Under the pieces are notes generated by a model. That model searched no databases, was not told where the DNA came from, and was given only the letters and a program-made list of their open reading frames with translations. Position numbers and translations under genes: made by a program. From Oegoconia quadripuncta (lineage: Eukaryota > Arthropoda > Insecta > Lepidoptera > Autostichidae): DNA of 64,000 bases. Positions within the stretch are counted from its first letter, which is position 1. Each line of letters opens with the position of its first letter. Positions 9,766-20,613 of the stretch are shown piece by piece. The stretch spans positions 31,340,101 to 31,404,100 of the forward strand of contig OX438747.1 of the NCBI GenBank assembly GCA_949316235.1, read 5' to 3'.

Positions 9766-10439
9766 TAATACTAGGTGTCAGGTATAAGTAGTCACTTAAT
9801 CTGATACTTGATTGAGTTCCTAGACATAATTCATATATTTATTGCATTACACATGTCATAGTTACAATACATAGGTAAGTACTAACATACACATGTATTA
9901 TATATGTAGTATATGTGATATTTATGATATTAATGTCATAATTTTTATGAAGCTACATATGTATGTTGTAAGTTCAAAGAAAGTGCTCCAATTCCACAGT
10001 CAATCAACAATAAACAAAAAATAGCAAATTAAAAGGACACCCTATCCTATTTCAACGAATTTAATAAGATGTCAATAATTTGCATAAATCCATTTTAGAA
10101 TGTCAATTAATAATATCATGCGTAGGTAACTTTCCTCTATGCGTCTATTTCTAGGTATGCAATTTTATCTTTTATTAATTGGAGAATAAAGTGTATTTGT
10201 ATTGTATTGTATTGAATATTATATAACACTGTCATTATCTTTGTCATATCATTCATATTTACTATTGCACCAGTTCGAAGTTTTTATCATTAGCGAATTC
10301 GTCTATGCTGTAATAAGATTTACATAACATTTTATAAAAATGCTATAATTTAAGTCAGTTGTGGGTTGTACACGGTGGCTAGGTTTTTTTAAATTTTAAA
10401 CTAGATATTAAGTCTAAATACAAATACACATGCTTGTTT
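9766..10439. other. AT-rich spacer with a (TATTG)n tail
   Basis: GAATAAAGTGTATTTGTATTG at 10183-10215 is a LINE tail of the type seen at 50335-50395. No gene or other element was recognised. Confidence 0.4.
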
Positions 10440-10760
10440 TAACCGCCTCTGTGGCTCAACGTAAACAACATTGGGTTTACGATTCAGAGGTCGCGGGTTC
10501 GATCCCCAGCGGGGTACATGTTTGGTTGGTGGTAGGGCATTTTAAATTTCCGCCTGGCTAGCTGCCACCATCTTATCTAAATCTTCCGCCAAGCAGCAAT
10601 GCTAATAGCATTGTTGTGTTCCGGTTGTCAGAGATAAGATAGCCGGTCACCCAAATGTGTTGGGGTTTCCGGGTCAGTACGCTTCCTCCTTTGACCTTAT
10701 CTTCACTTAACATCAGGTGTGATTGAGGCCAAGTATCAACCCGTTGTGCATAAAAAAAAA
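10440..10760 (+). mobile_element. SINE-2, full length
   Basis: Starts ACCGCCTCTGTGGCTCAACG, has the B box GCGGGTTCGATCCCC and ends GTTGTGCATAAAAAAAAATG. Head, body and tail are all in order. Confidence 0.88.
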
Positions 10761-11394
10761 TGTCTATTTTCACAGTTGGGCTACCTTTATATTTATTTCC
10801 GTGCAGTCTGATACATCGAGATGCACTTACGCGTTTTTTGTGCAGCTGATTAAATTAATGAATTATTTGCTATTAATTGGTACATAATGTGCTTAAGAAT
10901 AATGAGAGTAATAAGAGGACCTCAAATTCTAGCATTGTGTGATCTACAAATAGAATAATAGAATAATTTATTTTTTACCACAGGTAAATACCGTAGTTTA
11001 CAACCGGTAAAATATTGTAGGTAATATTCATTAGCCTTAGTCGGAATATAAATATAAATTGATTTATATTCCGACGCTATTTATTAAAGCTGTAGTTGCC
11101 TACAGCTTGAAATTTTAATTTTTCCTTGTTAAGGGATTTGTTTATGAGATATATATTATTTACTTGAGTGGCAATGGTGCTGCCATTTTTATTTCATATG
11201 GCATGTGTGTTTGTATCGTTATATTAAGGGTCAATGAGACCGCCTGTTTCAGACTGCTATGAATTGTTATATTTTATAAGAATGCTATATTTATTGCGGA
11301 ATAAATGGATTTTATTATAATTAAATTGTATTTTTTTCATCGTCCAACCAAATAGTTAATCCCGCTTACATATAAGGTAACTCCTATAAGGTAG
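10761..11394. other. AT-rich spacer
   Basis: A small inverted repeat lies around 11036-11075 (CGGAATATAAATATAAATTG against its complement). Nothing else was recognised. Confidence 0.35.
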
Positions 11395-11645
11395 GAGATC
11401 CATAGTCAAAATCAAAATAAAAAAAAAAAATTATTTCGTAGGATAAAAATTATCACTTGAAAACGTCACATTTTTTATCTTATTATTAAAGTTTTTGACA
11501 TTATTGCTCATTCAAAAAGCTGATTCCCCAGAGAAGAACGAGTAAGAAACTCTTAATAAGTTTGGGTTATATTATATTGTATGATTAGACTGAATGTCAC
11601 CGAGCAAGAAACTCAAGGGTTGCTCTTTTAAATAAGTTTGGGTTA
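11395..11645 (+). mobile_element. LINE-G-like fragment
   Basis: Contains GAGAAGAACGAGTAAGAAACTC and AAGGGTTGCTCTTTTAAATAAG, the blocks that define LINE-G copies at 19328-19500 and 60915-61340, here rearranged and diverged. Confidence 0.45.
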
Positions 11646-11649
11646 CAAA

Positions 11650-11876
11650 TATACTAGCTTTCCTCCCGCGACTTCGTCCGCGTGGAAGATTTTATCAAAA
11701 TACAAACAACAAACTTTCATCCCCTATTTTATCCCCTTGGGGGTAGAATTTATCAAAATCCTTTGTTAGCGGATGCCTACGTCATAACATCTACCTGCAT
11801 GCCAAATTTCAGCCCGATCCGTCCAGTGGTTTGGGCTGGGCGCTGATAGATCACTATGTCAGTCACCTTTGAGTTA
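11650..11876 (+). mobile_element. Non-LTR element 3' tail (RTE-like)
   Basis: ACTAGCTTTCCTCCCGCGAC, TTCGTCCGCGTGGAAG, TGCCAAATTTCAGCCCGATCC and GATAGATCACTATGTCAGTC form a 3' end common in moth genomes, which I associate with RTE-type LINEs. It ends directly at the TA target of the element at 11881. Confidence 0.5.
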
Positions 11877-11880
11877 TATA

Positions 11881-12736
11881 CAGGGCGTCCCAAAGTTATG
11901 GGACATGAAGGGGAAGTACCTTAAATATTGTAGATAGTGAATTTTGCTCAAAGAAGACTTTATGTTATTTTTAAAAGTTAGTAATTCTGCATTCATAGAT
12001 TTTCTAAAAATTACTTGCTTCGGCTGGGAATCGAACCGACTTAAATGTGAAAAAAAAAACACCCTACTTTTATGATGCCAATCGAAAGAATAGCTAAAAA
12101 ATAATAACTCTGCCTAAGTAACATAGTATTTTAAAAGAAAGGAACAACATAAAATGATTGAGTCAAATTTCAAGAAAGTTATTTATTGCCGACGACGTTC
12201 GAAAAGTAGCGATATTATCATTCCAAAGATAGCATTGATTATTCGTAAATAAGTTGCAAACAGAATTGTGCCATATCACATCGAGTGTTCACCATAAAAT
12301 GATTAGAAAATCAACAGGCAGCGGGCTCATTAAAAGATTGGCGATTTGCGTAAGACAAGAGGGATCACATTTTGAGCATTTAATTAATTAATTTACAAAA
12401 AAATACCTACTTAATTGACTACGGCAGTTTCATGTATGTTTTTTATTTGATTAAAATGATTAATTTCACGTTGTTCCTTTCTTTTAAAATACTATGTTAC
12501 TTAGGCAGAGTTATTATTTTTTAGCTATTCTTTCGATTGGCATCATAAAAGTAGGGTGTTTTTTTTTCACATTTGAGTCGGTTCGATTCCCAGCCGAAGC
12601 AAATAATTTTTAGAAAATCTATGAATGCAGAATTACTAACTTTTAAAAATAACATAAAGTCTTCTTTGAGCAAAATTCACTATCTACGATATTTAAGGTA
12701 CTTCCCCTTCATGTCCCATAACTTTGGGACGCCCTG
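11881..12736. mobile_element. 856-bp TA-flanked transposon with 268-bp inverted arms
   Basis: CAGGGCGTCCCAAAG begins the left arm and CTTTGGGACGCCCTG ends the right arm, with TA on both sides (11879-11880 and 12737-12738), as in Tc1/mariner insertions. The arms 11881-12148 and 12470-12736 pair over almost their full length. Each arm carries a B-box-like GGTTCGATTCCCAGC. The loop holds a 28-codon stretch at 12299-12385 that ends in EGSHFEHLIN and stop, resembling the C-terminus of Tc1/IS630-type transposases. It is therefore better seen as an internally deleted DNA transposon than as a simple MITE. Confidence 0.75.
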
Positions 12737-12738
12737 TA

Positions 12739-13651
12739 TATAAATTGTATATATAAATTAACATTTCAAATATATTTTTTTTTACAAACCCAAGTAAATA
12801 ATTTCATGGTAAATGAAAAACACAAAGGAAAATGGACTTCGATTCCTTAGACATATTTTCTGGTGTCGCAAAGTGGTGCCAAAAAGGTCTCCAGCTCAGC
12901 ATGAGTTGTAATTACGTAATAACTACAACGCTGATTTTCAGAGGAGCCTCACATGACGCACGGACGTCAACCAACACAACCCGTGGTACACACGCGGTGT
13001 ATTTTGCCCCTTAAATGACTTAGTGACTTTGTGTAAACGGCTGACATGAATAGCTAGTTTATTTTTATATCTGGTATTAACATTATGTATATCACTATTT
13101 CTCCTTTGTTGCCCATGGTCCCTGTGATAGTCCCTGGAAGGTACCACGGGAATTATTTTACCCGTGGTCCCTGATTTTTTCTTACATACATTAAGTTTTC
13201 GCAAACATATTGTGATGCTAATGTTAATATATTAATTTCTTTAAATTTATTCCTAAGAGACACTCTCTGTAGCGGTACTCTGTGCAGCGCCAACGGAAGA
13301 TAAACGGTGCCTTTGTGACTCTCCTAGCGTGGACCCGACAGTCAACATTGGCAGTTCAATAGGCAATTTTCCCCTGACAAGAACCAGCAAGAAACTCGAG
13401 GGGTTGCTTGAGTAGATGTCAGAGCTCTAAAACCTCTTGTAACTTTACTTGTAACATGCAGTACATTGTCGGCGTTTGATAAGGCACCAATGCAGTATAC
13501 AGTCATTTTAATATCAAGCATTTCTGTGCTTCAGAGGGTACGTTAAATGTTTGAAAATATTAATTGCCATTGCCACGGTCACCGTGGTGGATTATCGTCC
13601 ATGTCCGTACTGTGAGAAGGGCTGTGGCCCAGCAGTGGACAGTGAGTACCT
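12739..13651. other. Mixed old LINE fragments between transposons
   Basis: 13060-13210 resembles the part of LINE-G that precedes the tandem array at 61341 (ATATCACTATTTCTCC, CATTAAGTTTTCGCAAA). The block 13370-13410 carries CAAGAAACTCGAGGGGTTGC. The segment 13565-13650 (ACTGTGAGAAGGGCTGTGGC, CCAGCAGTGGAC) is a separate retroposon 3' end. No gene is seen. Confidence 0.4.
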
Positions 13652-13947
13652 TTTTTTTATGCACGACGGGTTCCTACTTGACCTCAATCACACCTGATGT
13701 TAGGTGAAGATGAGGTCGAAGGAGGAAGCGTATTGACCCGGAAACTCCAACACATTTGGGGGACTGGCTACCTTATCTCTGACAACTGGAACACAACAAT
13801 GCTATTAACATTGCTGTTTGGCGGCAGATTTAGATAAGATGGTGGTAGCTAGCCAGGCGGACATTTAAAATGCCCACCGCCAACCAAACCTAGTACCTAA
13901 ACATGTACCCCGCTGGGGATCGAACCCGCGAGACACGGAGGCGGTTA
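13652..13947 (-). mobile_element. SINE-2 with deleted head core
   Basis: Body and tail are normal, but the head reads CGAACCCGCGAGACACGGAGGCGG on +, so about 40 bp between the A and B boxes are gone. It lies 50 bp beyond the stop codon of the first esterase gene. Confidence 0.82.
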
Positions 13948-13993
13948 AACCTATGTATAAATAAAACAATGTAATGTAATCTTTCTATAACAT

Positions 13994-16586
13994 TTATTTA
14001 TTGGCACCATTATTATAACCCCTCTGGAGTTCCCAATAGTTTTTATATAGTAAGTCCAAAAATGCAGACCTCTCTTTAAATGGTCTATTCCTTAAGTTTA
14101 GTTCAGAATCCAGGCTCATGTAAGGCATCTTGTTTGCGGACACTGAAGCCCATTCGACGGGCAGTAGGTCTGAAGTCTGTGGGGTTGGATCTCTGAAACA
14201 AAATTATGTTCAGTATTTATTTCAGTCAAAAGTATTTGTGTATTATTTTTGTTACGTATGTAGTATCCATCTATATGTACTATAAATGTATGGTTTTAAT
14301 TTTTGTTTATTAAATAAGTAATTAATTATGTAGCTATTTCATATCTGCATCCGCATTTTGCACAACCTACCTGTTCTGTACAGTTATACACCTACACATA
14401 AAGGTTGCCTGGATGAGATCGCGTTTAGTGATAAAGCCGCCTAATTCTACTCTTTTCAGTATTGTGCTTTGTAAAATGTATATTCTCTTTTTGTGCAATA
14501 AAGTGTATTTGTATTGTATTGTATTGTCAAAAGCTGAAGAGTACATTGACTGGTGACGCCATTCTTGATTATTAACAACTTTCTCCAAGGACCAATAGTC
14601 GATTTCAGCCGAAAATTGTTGGACTTCAATACTAAAGGTTGTTTCAGAATGATATACTTTGTTAATTAACATTATGTTATGGAAGAATGGGGCCACCCAA
14701 TACAGGTACTGTTGGAACCTAAAGGGTAACCCCCAAACATTTAATTTACTGAACTTAAGGGAAAGAAATAAATATTTTTGATTTTTGATTTTTTTTTTAC
14801 TTTGTATGGGGGAAATTTTTTTGATCGAATTCGACTATGGTTATATAGTCGGGTATAGTCGCCAGTAAACAAGAATTACATGAATTAAATTTATTTATTT
14901 ATTTATTGCATATCATATGGTTTACAATAAGCATGTGACACCCTGTAAGGGCACCGCAAAAGTATGAGAGAGAGCTTCTTATAATTAATTATATTCTCTT
15001 AACTTAAAGAAACTTAATGTAAAGAAATTCCGTATCAAGCATATTTCATACTTAATACAAAATTTCTTCATGTTAACCTAGAACTACCTTAAAACTGTTT
15101 TCAACTTATTTTAAAAACTTTTATAATATCAACTGTTTGTACTGTAAAGCTATCAAAATAGCTTAATTCCTCTCTGTTCTAGCATCATGAATGTAGTAAA
15201 ACTTACCCATATTTGATGAAATTAGCCCATAGAGTAGTCATTCTGTCAATCATGAGCTGATCTTCTATTCCTGGTGTTTCAGTTAAAGCTGCACTGTCAA
15301 ACAGATATCCCAATTCATCAGCATGCGATGCGCCTCCAAACGTTACATTATAAATCAATTTTAGATAATTCCTATCCCCTAAATATGAGAACAAGTATCT
15401 ATAAACTGCATGGGCTCCATTTTCTAAATAATTCTTAATGCTTCTCTGGGTTGGATGTAAGAACATCATATCTGATTCGAAATCGATTATCTTATCTTTT
15501 ACGTCGTTGCTTATGACCTCATCACCAATGTAGAAGTTACGTACAATCTTTGCCAATTCGACAAGGTCATCGCCAAAATCAAATAAAGCTTCAAATCTCA
15601 AATGAAACAGGTCTGCGAAATTTGTAAAGTCAGTGTGAGCGTATATATAAATCGTTTCATCATCGTTTGTACCTATCAGAATAGGCATATCTCTGACTTT
15701 GACTGCTTGTATATTTATAGGATTATCTGTAATAAATGCTTCTACGTTTTCTAATTCCTTCTCGACACAAGGTGAAAATTCAATAGCCAGTTGTGTAGCA
15801 GCTCTAAGTACTCTTTCGGCATCAATGCTAGAGAGGTACAATAACGCTGCGTTATCATCACCAGTGAAACCTAGACTTTCAGCTATTTTTGAGGCTGCAT
15901 TCACATCAGGCTCGATGACGACCCATGGAGACATCCCAGTTCCACTTTGCAGTATAGCTTTATCATACAGCTTCTCATGTCTTGACAATAAATGCAAATC
16001 AACAGAGGCACTGCCAGCACTTTCTCCAGATATTGTTATTCTATCAACATCACCACCAAAGGCTTCGATATTCTCCTTAATCCACCTCAACGCAGCAAGC
16101 TGATCTTTCAAACCCTGGTTACCTGCTGCGTCAGGGCTGTCCAAACACATAAAGCCATATGCACCTAGCCTATAATTAATTGACACAAGAATGATATCGT
16201 GCCTGACCAAATATTTCGGGCCGTAAAAAGCCCTACCTGATGTTCCGGTTATGAAGGCACCTCCATGAATCCAGACCATGACTGGAAGCTTGTTATCAAA
16301 TGTAGCAGAGTTTGGCACGTAGATGTGCAAATGGAGACAGTCCACGGTGCCTAAGAAGACATTGTTGGCTACTTGAGCGCACACCGTTGTGTCATCATAT
16401 GCTTCGAATGCGTCTTCGAATTCTGGATATGGTAGGGCCGGCTGAAATGTTCACTTGATGTTAGTGGAAGATAATCTATAATACGATGCGAAAAGTATGA
16501 CGTGTAAAGAGGCCAATTGACTGACTTAAACAGGTTCTTAAAAATGCCCGTATAGATAGATAAAGTATTTTTTAAACCACAGTGTT

Positions 16587-16623
<37 letters not shown>

Positions 16624-17675
16624 GCACACACACACACACACGCACGCACGCACACACACACACACACACATACACACACACACACACGCACGCTCACACA
16701 CACACACACGCACGCTCACACGCAGGCAATTACAATACTGAAGGGCACAATTGGTTTCATTATTACTTTAATATTTTCTTGTAAGTTGTTATGCTTCTGC
16801 TATAAAGTCAGTTTAAAATCACGGAACTATTGAAATAATGAAATAGTAGTAATGTGAAGTAATATATCGAAACCTGTTATTGGCTATATTTATGTATTAC
16901 TTGTTACATTGTACCTACTATTAAGAAAGCTGTTGGTTTCTTCAATAAATAAATTAAAAAAAAAAACTCATAGTGGCACATCACTCAAAGAGCGAAACAC
17001 TGGTTTTCATTTACAACCCCTACAAGTACCTACGAGTGCATAAAAGTGCAAGTTTCCAATATGCCTCGTGCCTAGTGGTATGTTGTTCCAACACTTTGTT
17101 GGCTGGTTGGGGAAAGAGTCAGCAAATGAGAGGATCTTGTGGTCATGAAACGTCAATTGGCTTCGTTTGGTACCTACCATGGAACGGTGAAAATTTAATC
17201 TATAAATAAGGTACTCTGTGTGCGAAGTGTAAGTTTTGTCTCGTTTTTAACTTTACCATCGCGTTCGCGTTTACGAAAAAAGTCCCTATGAATAAAATCA
17301 CGAAACGATTTTTTTCATAGGGACTTTTTTTGTAAACACGAGCGCGATGTAAAGTTAAAAACGAGACAAAACTCACACTTCGCACACAGGAAGACCTAGA
17401 CCTGGTTTAGTTATGACCGCCTTGACTCCCCTTTATTTATTAACTACTTATCAAGGTTTCACTGTACAAAGGTGTAGTTGACTTACCCCAAAGTGGTTAT
17501 CTTCATCGACCTTCGCGTACGGTATACCTAAGAACATAGAGTAATCCCCATCGCTGGCCTTAAGCCCTCTAATTAGGCCCACATTTGTATCCACCAATGG
17601 ATCCACTCTCGTCTGCCCATAGACAATATTAATAAAAACAATTGCAAAAACGAATACTGTCGATTTGAATGTCAT
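13994..17675 (-). CDS. Secreted carboxylesterase (gene 1 of tandem pair)
   Basis: Three exons: 17487-17675, 15207-16441 and 13994-14192, giving 540 residues, normal for carboxyl/choline esterases. All introns are GT-AG (GTAAGT donors; acceptors CATTTCAG and TTTGTTTCAG) and the phases are 0 and 2. Exon 1 encodes a hydrophobic signal peptide (residues 1-20, ending VYG) and the GIPYAKV motif. The oxyanion-hole HGG is at 122-124, the nucleophile Ser204 in GESAG, the acid Glu325 in GTNDDE and the general base His436 in GASHADE, so the triad is complete. The enzyme should hydrolyse carboxylic esters outside the cell or in the secretory path. By family resemblance, likely substrates are hormone, odorant or plant/xenobiotic esters, but the substrate cannot be read from sequence. 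Its twin lies at 24482-29819 with the same structure. The introns hold a CA repeat, a hairpin MITE and LINE tails. Confidence 0.93.
14385..14526 (+). mobile_element. LINE 3' tail in esterase intron 2
   Basis: GGATGAGATCGCGTTTAGTG, ATAAAGCCGCC, GTGCAATAAAGTGTATTTG and (TATTG)n. The same 3' end occurs at 51440-51545. It lies antisense to the esterase. Confidence 0.65.
14816..14895. repeat. Dispersed repeat shared with 7357-7475
   Basis: Shares GATCGAATTCG and GTCGCCAGTAAAC with 7357-7475, followed here by an (ATTT)n stretch that begins another LINE end (14895-15140, antisense-type CTTTATT tail without recognised coding). Confidence 0.45.
16588..16722. repeat. (CA)n microsatellite in esterase intron 1
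   Basis: About 135 bp of CA repeats with interspersed CG variants (CACGCACG, CGCTCACA). The open frames through it on both strands are artefacts of the repeat. Confidence 0.95.
16725..17215. other. Rest of esterase intron 1, upstream part
   Basis: AT-rich intron sequence. It includes AATAAATAAATTAAAAAAAA near 16945, an A-rich retroposon-like end. No further exon is needed, because exons 1 and 2 join in frame. Confidence 0.5.
17217..17390. mobile_element. Hairpin MITE in esterase intron 1
   Basis: The left arm begins GTGTGCGAAGTGTAAGTTTT and the right arm ends with its near-perfect complement. Arms of about 75 bp surround a loop of about 20 bp. It would fold into a long stem in the pre-mRNA. 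No coding capacity. Confidence 0.8.
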
Positions 17676-17697
17676 CTCGGAAATTAGAAGTATTTTC

Positions 17698-17735
17698 GAG
17701 TGATGATAAGAGATATTGGTAGATGGTTATATAGA
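17698..17735 (-). promoter_or_regulatory. Esterase gene 1 core promoter (TATA and initiator)
   Basis: On - the TATA box CTATATAACC lies at 17728-17735 and ATCACTCG, a TCACT-type initiator, near 17698-17704, about 30 nt downstream. This implies a 5' UTR of only some 25 nt before the ATG at 17675. The same arrangement is conserved in gene 2. Confidence 0.6.
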
Positions 17736-18133
17736 TTGTTTATCAGGTTACGAGTGGATTGTACAGTTGAACAGATAAATGTAATGCGTTTTTGTGCAAG
17801 TATATAGGATTTTTACATAGGTACATACATACATAATGTCACGCCTGTTTCCCGTAGGGGTAGGCAGAAGCTAGGCGTCCACTTGCTACGATCCTGACAC
17901 ACCTCTTCTGCTTCATTCACCCTCATAAGGTAGTTCATACATGCTCGTCGGTTTATGGTACTCTTGACTTGGCCACTTAATTTTTTACTCGGAAACAAAA
18001 TTTTTAAGACTAGTTTTTTTAATGAATAGGTATATTATTTTATTGTCATATACATGCAATTACAAAGTTTGTCGGGTTTATGTTGTTAGACCTTATATAT
18101 TACAAAAAAACAAAGTAGTTACATAAATCGGTT

Positions 18134-18375
18134 GACGACCGATTGGTGTAGTGGATAGTGACCCTGTCAGCGAAACCAACGGTTGCGGGTTCGAATCCCG
18201 CGAGGGGTAAATGTTAGTATGATGAATACGAACATTTATTCCCGAGTCATGGATGTTTATATAAATATTTATGTATGTTTATCCGTTATCTAGTATCCAT
18301 AGTACAAGCTTTGCTTAGTTTGGGACTAGACGATTGGTGTAAGGGCCCCAAATATTTATTATTATTATTATTAAA
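18134..18375 (+). mobile_element. SINE-1b, full length
   Basis: GACGACCGATTGGTGTAGTG head, B box GCGGGTTCGAATCCCGC, body with GAATACGAACATTTATTCCC and an end of TTTATTATTATTATTATT. It is a sister subfamily of SINE-1 (same head, different 3' body: TTAGTTTGGGACTAGACG). Confidence 0.88.
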
Positions 18376-18455
18376 TCATCTGATACCCATAATATAAGCC
18401 TAGTTGCTTACTGTGGAACTAGATGGCGCTTTGTGTATGCCCAAGGTTGTTTATT
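18376..18455 (+). mobile_element. SINE-1 3' fragment
   Basis: CATCTGATACCCATAATATAAG and TTGCTTACTGTGGAACTAG follow directly on the SINE-1b tail. A 5'-truncated SINE-1 end next to a SINE-1b suggests insertion into, or recombination with, an older copy. Confidence 0.7.
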
Positions 18456-18932
18456 TCTTATTTAACAAAAAAACATACTGGATTCTTTATAAAAGGAGAT
18501 TAAAGTAGTTTCATTTTAATATTCTTTTATAGTATAATGGCATTTCTATAACAGAAGGAATTCTAATTTCCTACAAAATATTGTACGCAGCAGATTCAAT
18601 TATTTTTACACGGCATCTTACACAAATCGCGATTTGTCGTACCAGATACGTACCTAACGCTAAATAGATTGATGTGGTTGAACACCTTCAGGTCTAGTTG
18701 ACTGTACTTGATAACTGAATTTTATTATTGTTGAGGATTACAGAGAAATGTCACGTGTAATGTTATATGCTGATCGCAATCTTAGGTAAACCACAATGTG
18801 TCCGCATATCATGAAAATGAAGGATCTATATTGCGTAAGTATTCTGAATGGGGAATCTTCCATCTTCGACCTCATCTTCACTTAACTACGGGTCAGATGT
18901 GAGTAGTATAGTATTGCGATAATGAAGAAATA

Positions 18933-18989
18933 AATCAAAATCAAAAAATGCTTTATTTTGTAGGTACACAGGGTACACTTAAAATATTT
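18933..18989 (-). mobile_element. LINE-G 3' end, first half
   Basis: AAATCAAAAAATGCTTTATTTTG then GGTACACAGGGTACACTTAAAAT, the complement of the LINE-G tail. The copy resumes after the SINE-2 at about 19328 (AGTCAGATTTTACATG), matching the uninterrupted copy at 60925-60985. Confidence 0.75.
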
Positions 18990-19327
18990 GACCGCCTCCG
19001 TGGCTCAATGCAAACAACATTGGGTTTACGATTCGGAGGTCGCGGGTTCGATCCCCAGCGGGGTACATGTTTAAGTACTCGGTTTGGTTGGTGGTAGGAC
19101 ATTTTAAATGTCCGCCTGGCTAGCTACCACCATCTTATCTAAATATGCCGCCAAGCAGCAATGTTAATGACATTGTTGTGTTCCGGTTGTCAGAGATAAG
19201 ATAGCCAGTCCCCCAAATGTATTGGGGTTTCCGGGTCAGTACGCTTCCACCTTCGACCTCACCTCACTTAACATCAGGTGTGATTGAGGTCAAGTACGAA
19301 CCCGTCGTGCATAAAAAAAAAAAAAAC
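18990..19327 (+). mobile_element. SINE-2, full length, inside LINE-G
   Basis: Complete head (ACCGCCTCCGTGGCTCAATG), B box and body, ending in a run of 14 A. It splits a LINE-G copy, so this SINE-2 is younger than that LINE. Confidence 0.88.
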
Positions 19328-19520
19328 AAAAGTCAGATTTTACATGTTTTAAGCTACTGCTTGTTCAAAAGCCAATTTTCCCCTGAGAAGAACAAGCAAG
19401 AAACTCGAGAGGTTGCTCTTTTTTAAAAAAAGGTTTTTATGTTACATATTAATTATTATTTTATATTATAATGTTTCATAAGTTTAAAGTCCGCAATATG
19501 CAGAATGTAATTCTATACCG
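19328..19520 (-). mobile_element. LINE-G 3' end, second half
   Basis: AGTCAGATTTTACATG, GCTACTGCTTGTTCAAAAGC, CCCTGAGAAGAACAAGCAAG and GAAACTCGAGAGGTTGCTC continue the copy broken at 18989. Confidence 0.7.
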
Positions 19521-19537
19521 TATGAGTTTTTGCACTG

Positions 19538-19782
19538 TGTGGGGACACATGTACTTGTGTATTAGAATATACACAATGTGACGTCAGCTGCACGGTGTAT
19601 AACTCTAGTTTATGCGCCGGAGCTCAGCCAGTTGTTTCCCACGCCGCGCCCTCTGCACCCTGTGTTCCCGAATGTAATTAAGTAATAGAGTTTATTATCC
19701 TGGACTATATCTTTTATTTGGGTATCCCGTAGTCATCATAAAGTCAACACAACACCACCATTTAATAATAAGATACCCTACA
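19538..19782 (+). mobile_element. LTR of an LTR retrotransposon
   Basis: Begins TGTGGGGACACATG and ends ACCCTACA, so it has the TG...CA ends, about 245 bp. It is followed after one base by a primer binding site, which fixes it as a 5' LTR. No second LTR and no gag or pol frame were found downstream; the leader is instead filled with other insertions. Confidence 0.65.
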
Positions 19783-19783
19783 C

Positions 19784-19807
19784 TGGTGACCCCGACGTGA
19801 TTTGAAC
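19784..19807 (+). other. tRNA-Trp primer binding site
   Basis: TGGTGACCCCGACGTGAT is the exact complement of the 3' 18 nt (with CCA) of eukaryotic tRNA-Trp, and the match continues for most of the next six bases. It marks the start of minus-strand DNA synthesis of the LTR element. Confidence 0.8.
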
Positions 19808-19822
19808 TATAGCACATTATTA

Positions 19823-20101
19823 GGTAAGTGACATAGAAGGTATTGGTATAGGTAGTTTAATTTCTTTTTAACGTTCGCGCCGACTGTAGGTTGATATGCG
19901 ACTGGCGGGATTCGTAGGAATTCGTTGTTATGCGAAAGAACTCATATTTTTCTTCCAAATTTTCTTTATTTATTTAATTTAATCATGTGAAATAAGCTGA
20001 CGCGACCGTCAAATAACACAATTAACGCATTATTCGATTACGATTTTGAAAAAAAAAAAATTAAACTACCTATAATGCCAATACCTTCTACTTCACTTAC
20101 C
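19823..20101. mobile_element. Inverted-repeat element E inside the LTR leader
   Basis: GGTAAGTGACATAGAAGG at the left and CCTTCTACTTCACTTACC at the right, with TATAGGTAGTTT and AAACTACCTATA completing arms of about 38 bp. Related sequence recurs at 24163-24480 and 63870-63990, each followed by AATATGCC(C/T)TATT and a GGTAAAA block. Confidence 0.6.
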
Positions 20102-20430
20102 CAATATGCCTTATTTTTTTTCCTTGCGGTAAAATAACTCATCCGGTCTAATAATATTGGATGACATAGCATTTGAAATGCAGAATAATATTCGAGATTA
20201 TTTTGCGATGGGTAGACAGAAATATTAACACAGCCAGGCGCTCAGGAAGTCCGTCTCGCTACCGGAACTCAAGTTCGCTTCTCTCGAATTTTTAAGTTTC
20301 AAATAAGTAGGCGTAATAAGTGTTTTATTGGTAAGTAAACGCTGATAATATTGAACTTGAAGCCGATGACATTCTGTCTTGTATTTATAATTGCTTACCT
20401 AATTAATTCAAAAAAAAAAAAAAAAAAAAT
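20102..20430. other. LTR element leader remnant or spacer
   Basis: The first part (CTCATCCGGTCTAATAATATTGG) is repeated at 63955-63980 and belongs to element E. The rest may be retroelement leader, but no gag frame is present. It ends in an A-rich run at 20410-20430. Confidence 0.35.
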
Positions 20431-20447
20431 AAAGGTAGGAGTCCTCA

Positions 20448-20570
20448 GATTGTCAGTCCCCCAAATAAGATGGGGTTTCAGGGTCAGTACGCATCCACCT
20501 TCGACCCCATCTTCACTTAAGACCAGGTGTGATTGAGGTTAAGTGCTAACCCGTATTTAATTTTAAAAAT
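20448..20570 (+). mobile_element. SINE-2 3' fragment
   Basis: CAGTCCCCCAAATAAGATGG, GGTCAGTACGCATCCACC and AGGTGTGATTGAGG. The head is missing. It stands directly 5' of a complete SINE-2. Confidence 0.8.
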
Positions 20571-20613
20571 AAAAAATATTTAAAAATATTTAAAAATATA
20601 TTTAGTTATATTT

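Noticed and set aside
12832..13204. Overlapping short frames on both strands
   Set aside because: No start context, splice sites or similarity. The region consists of old LINE-G-like pieces.
15699..16103. 134-codon + strand open frame, with a similar pair at 26416-26886
   Set aside because: It is the antisense shadow of esterase exon 2; the same shadow appears in both paralogues.
16582..16833. Open frames of His-Thr and Cys-Val repeats on both strands
   Set aside because: They are translations of the (CA)n microsatellite in an esterase intron.
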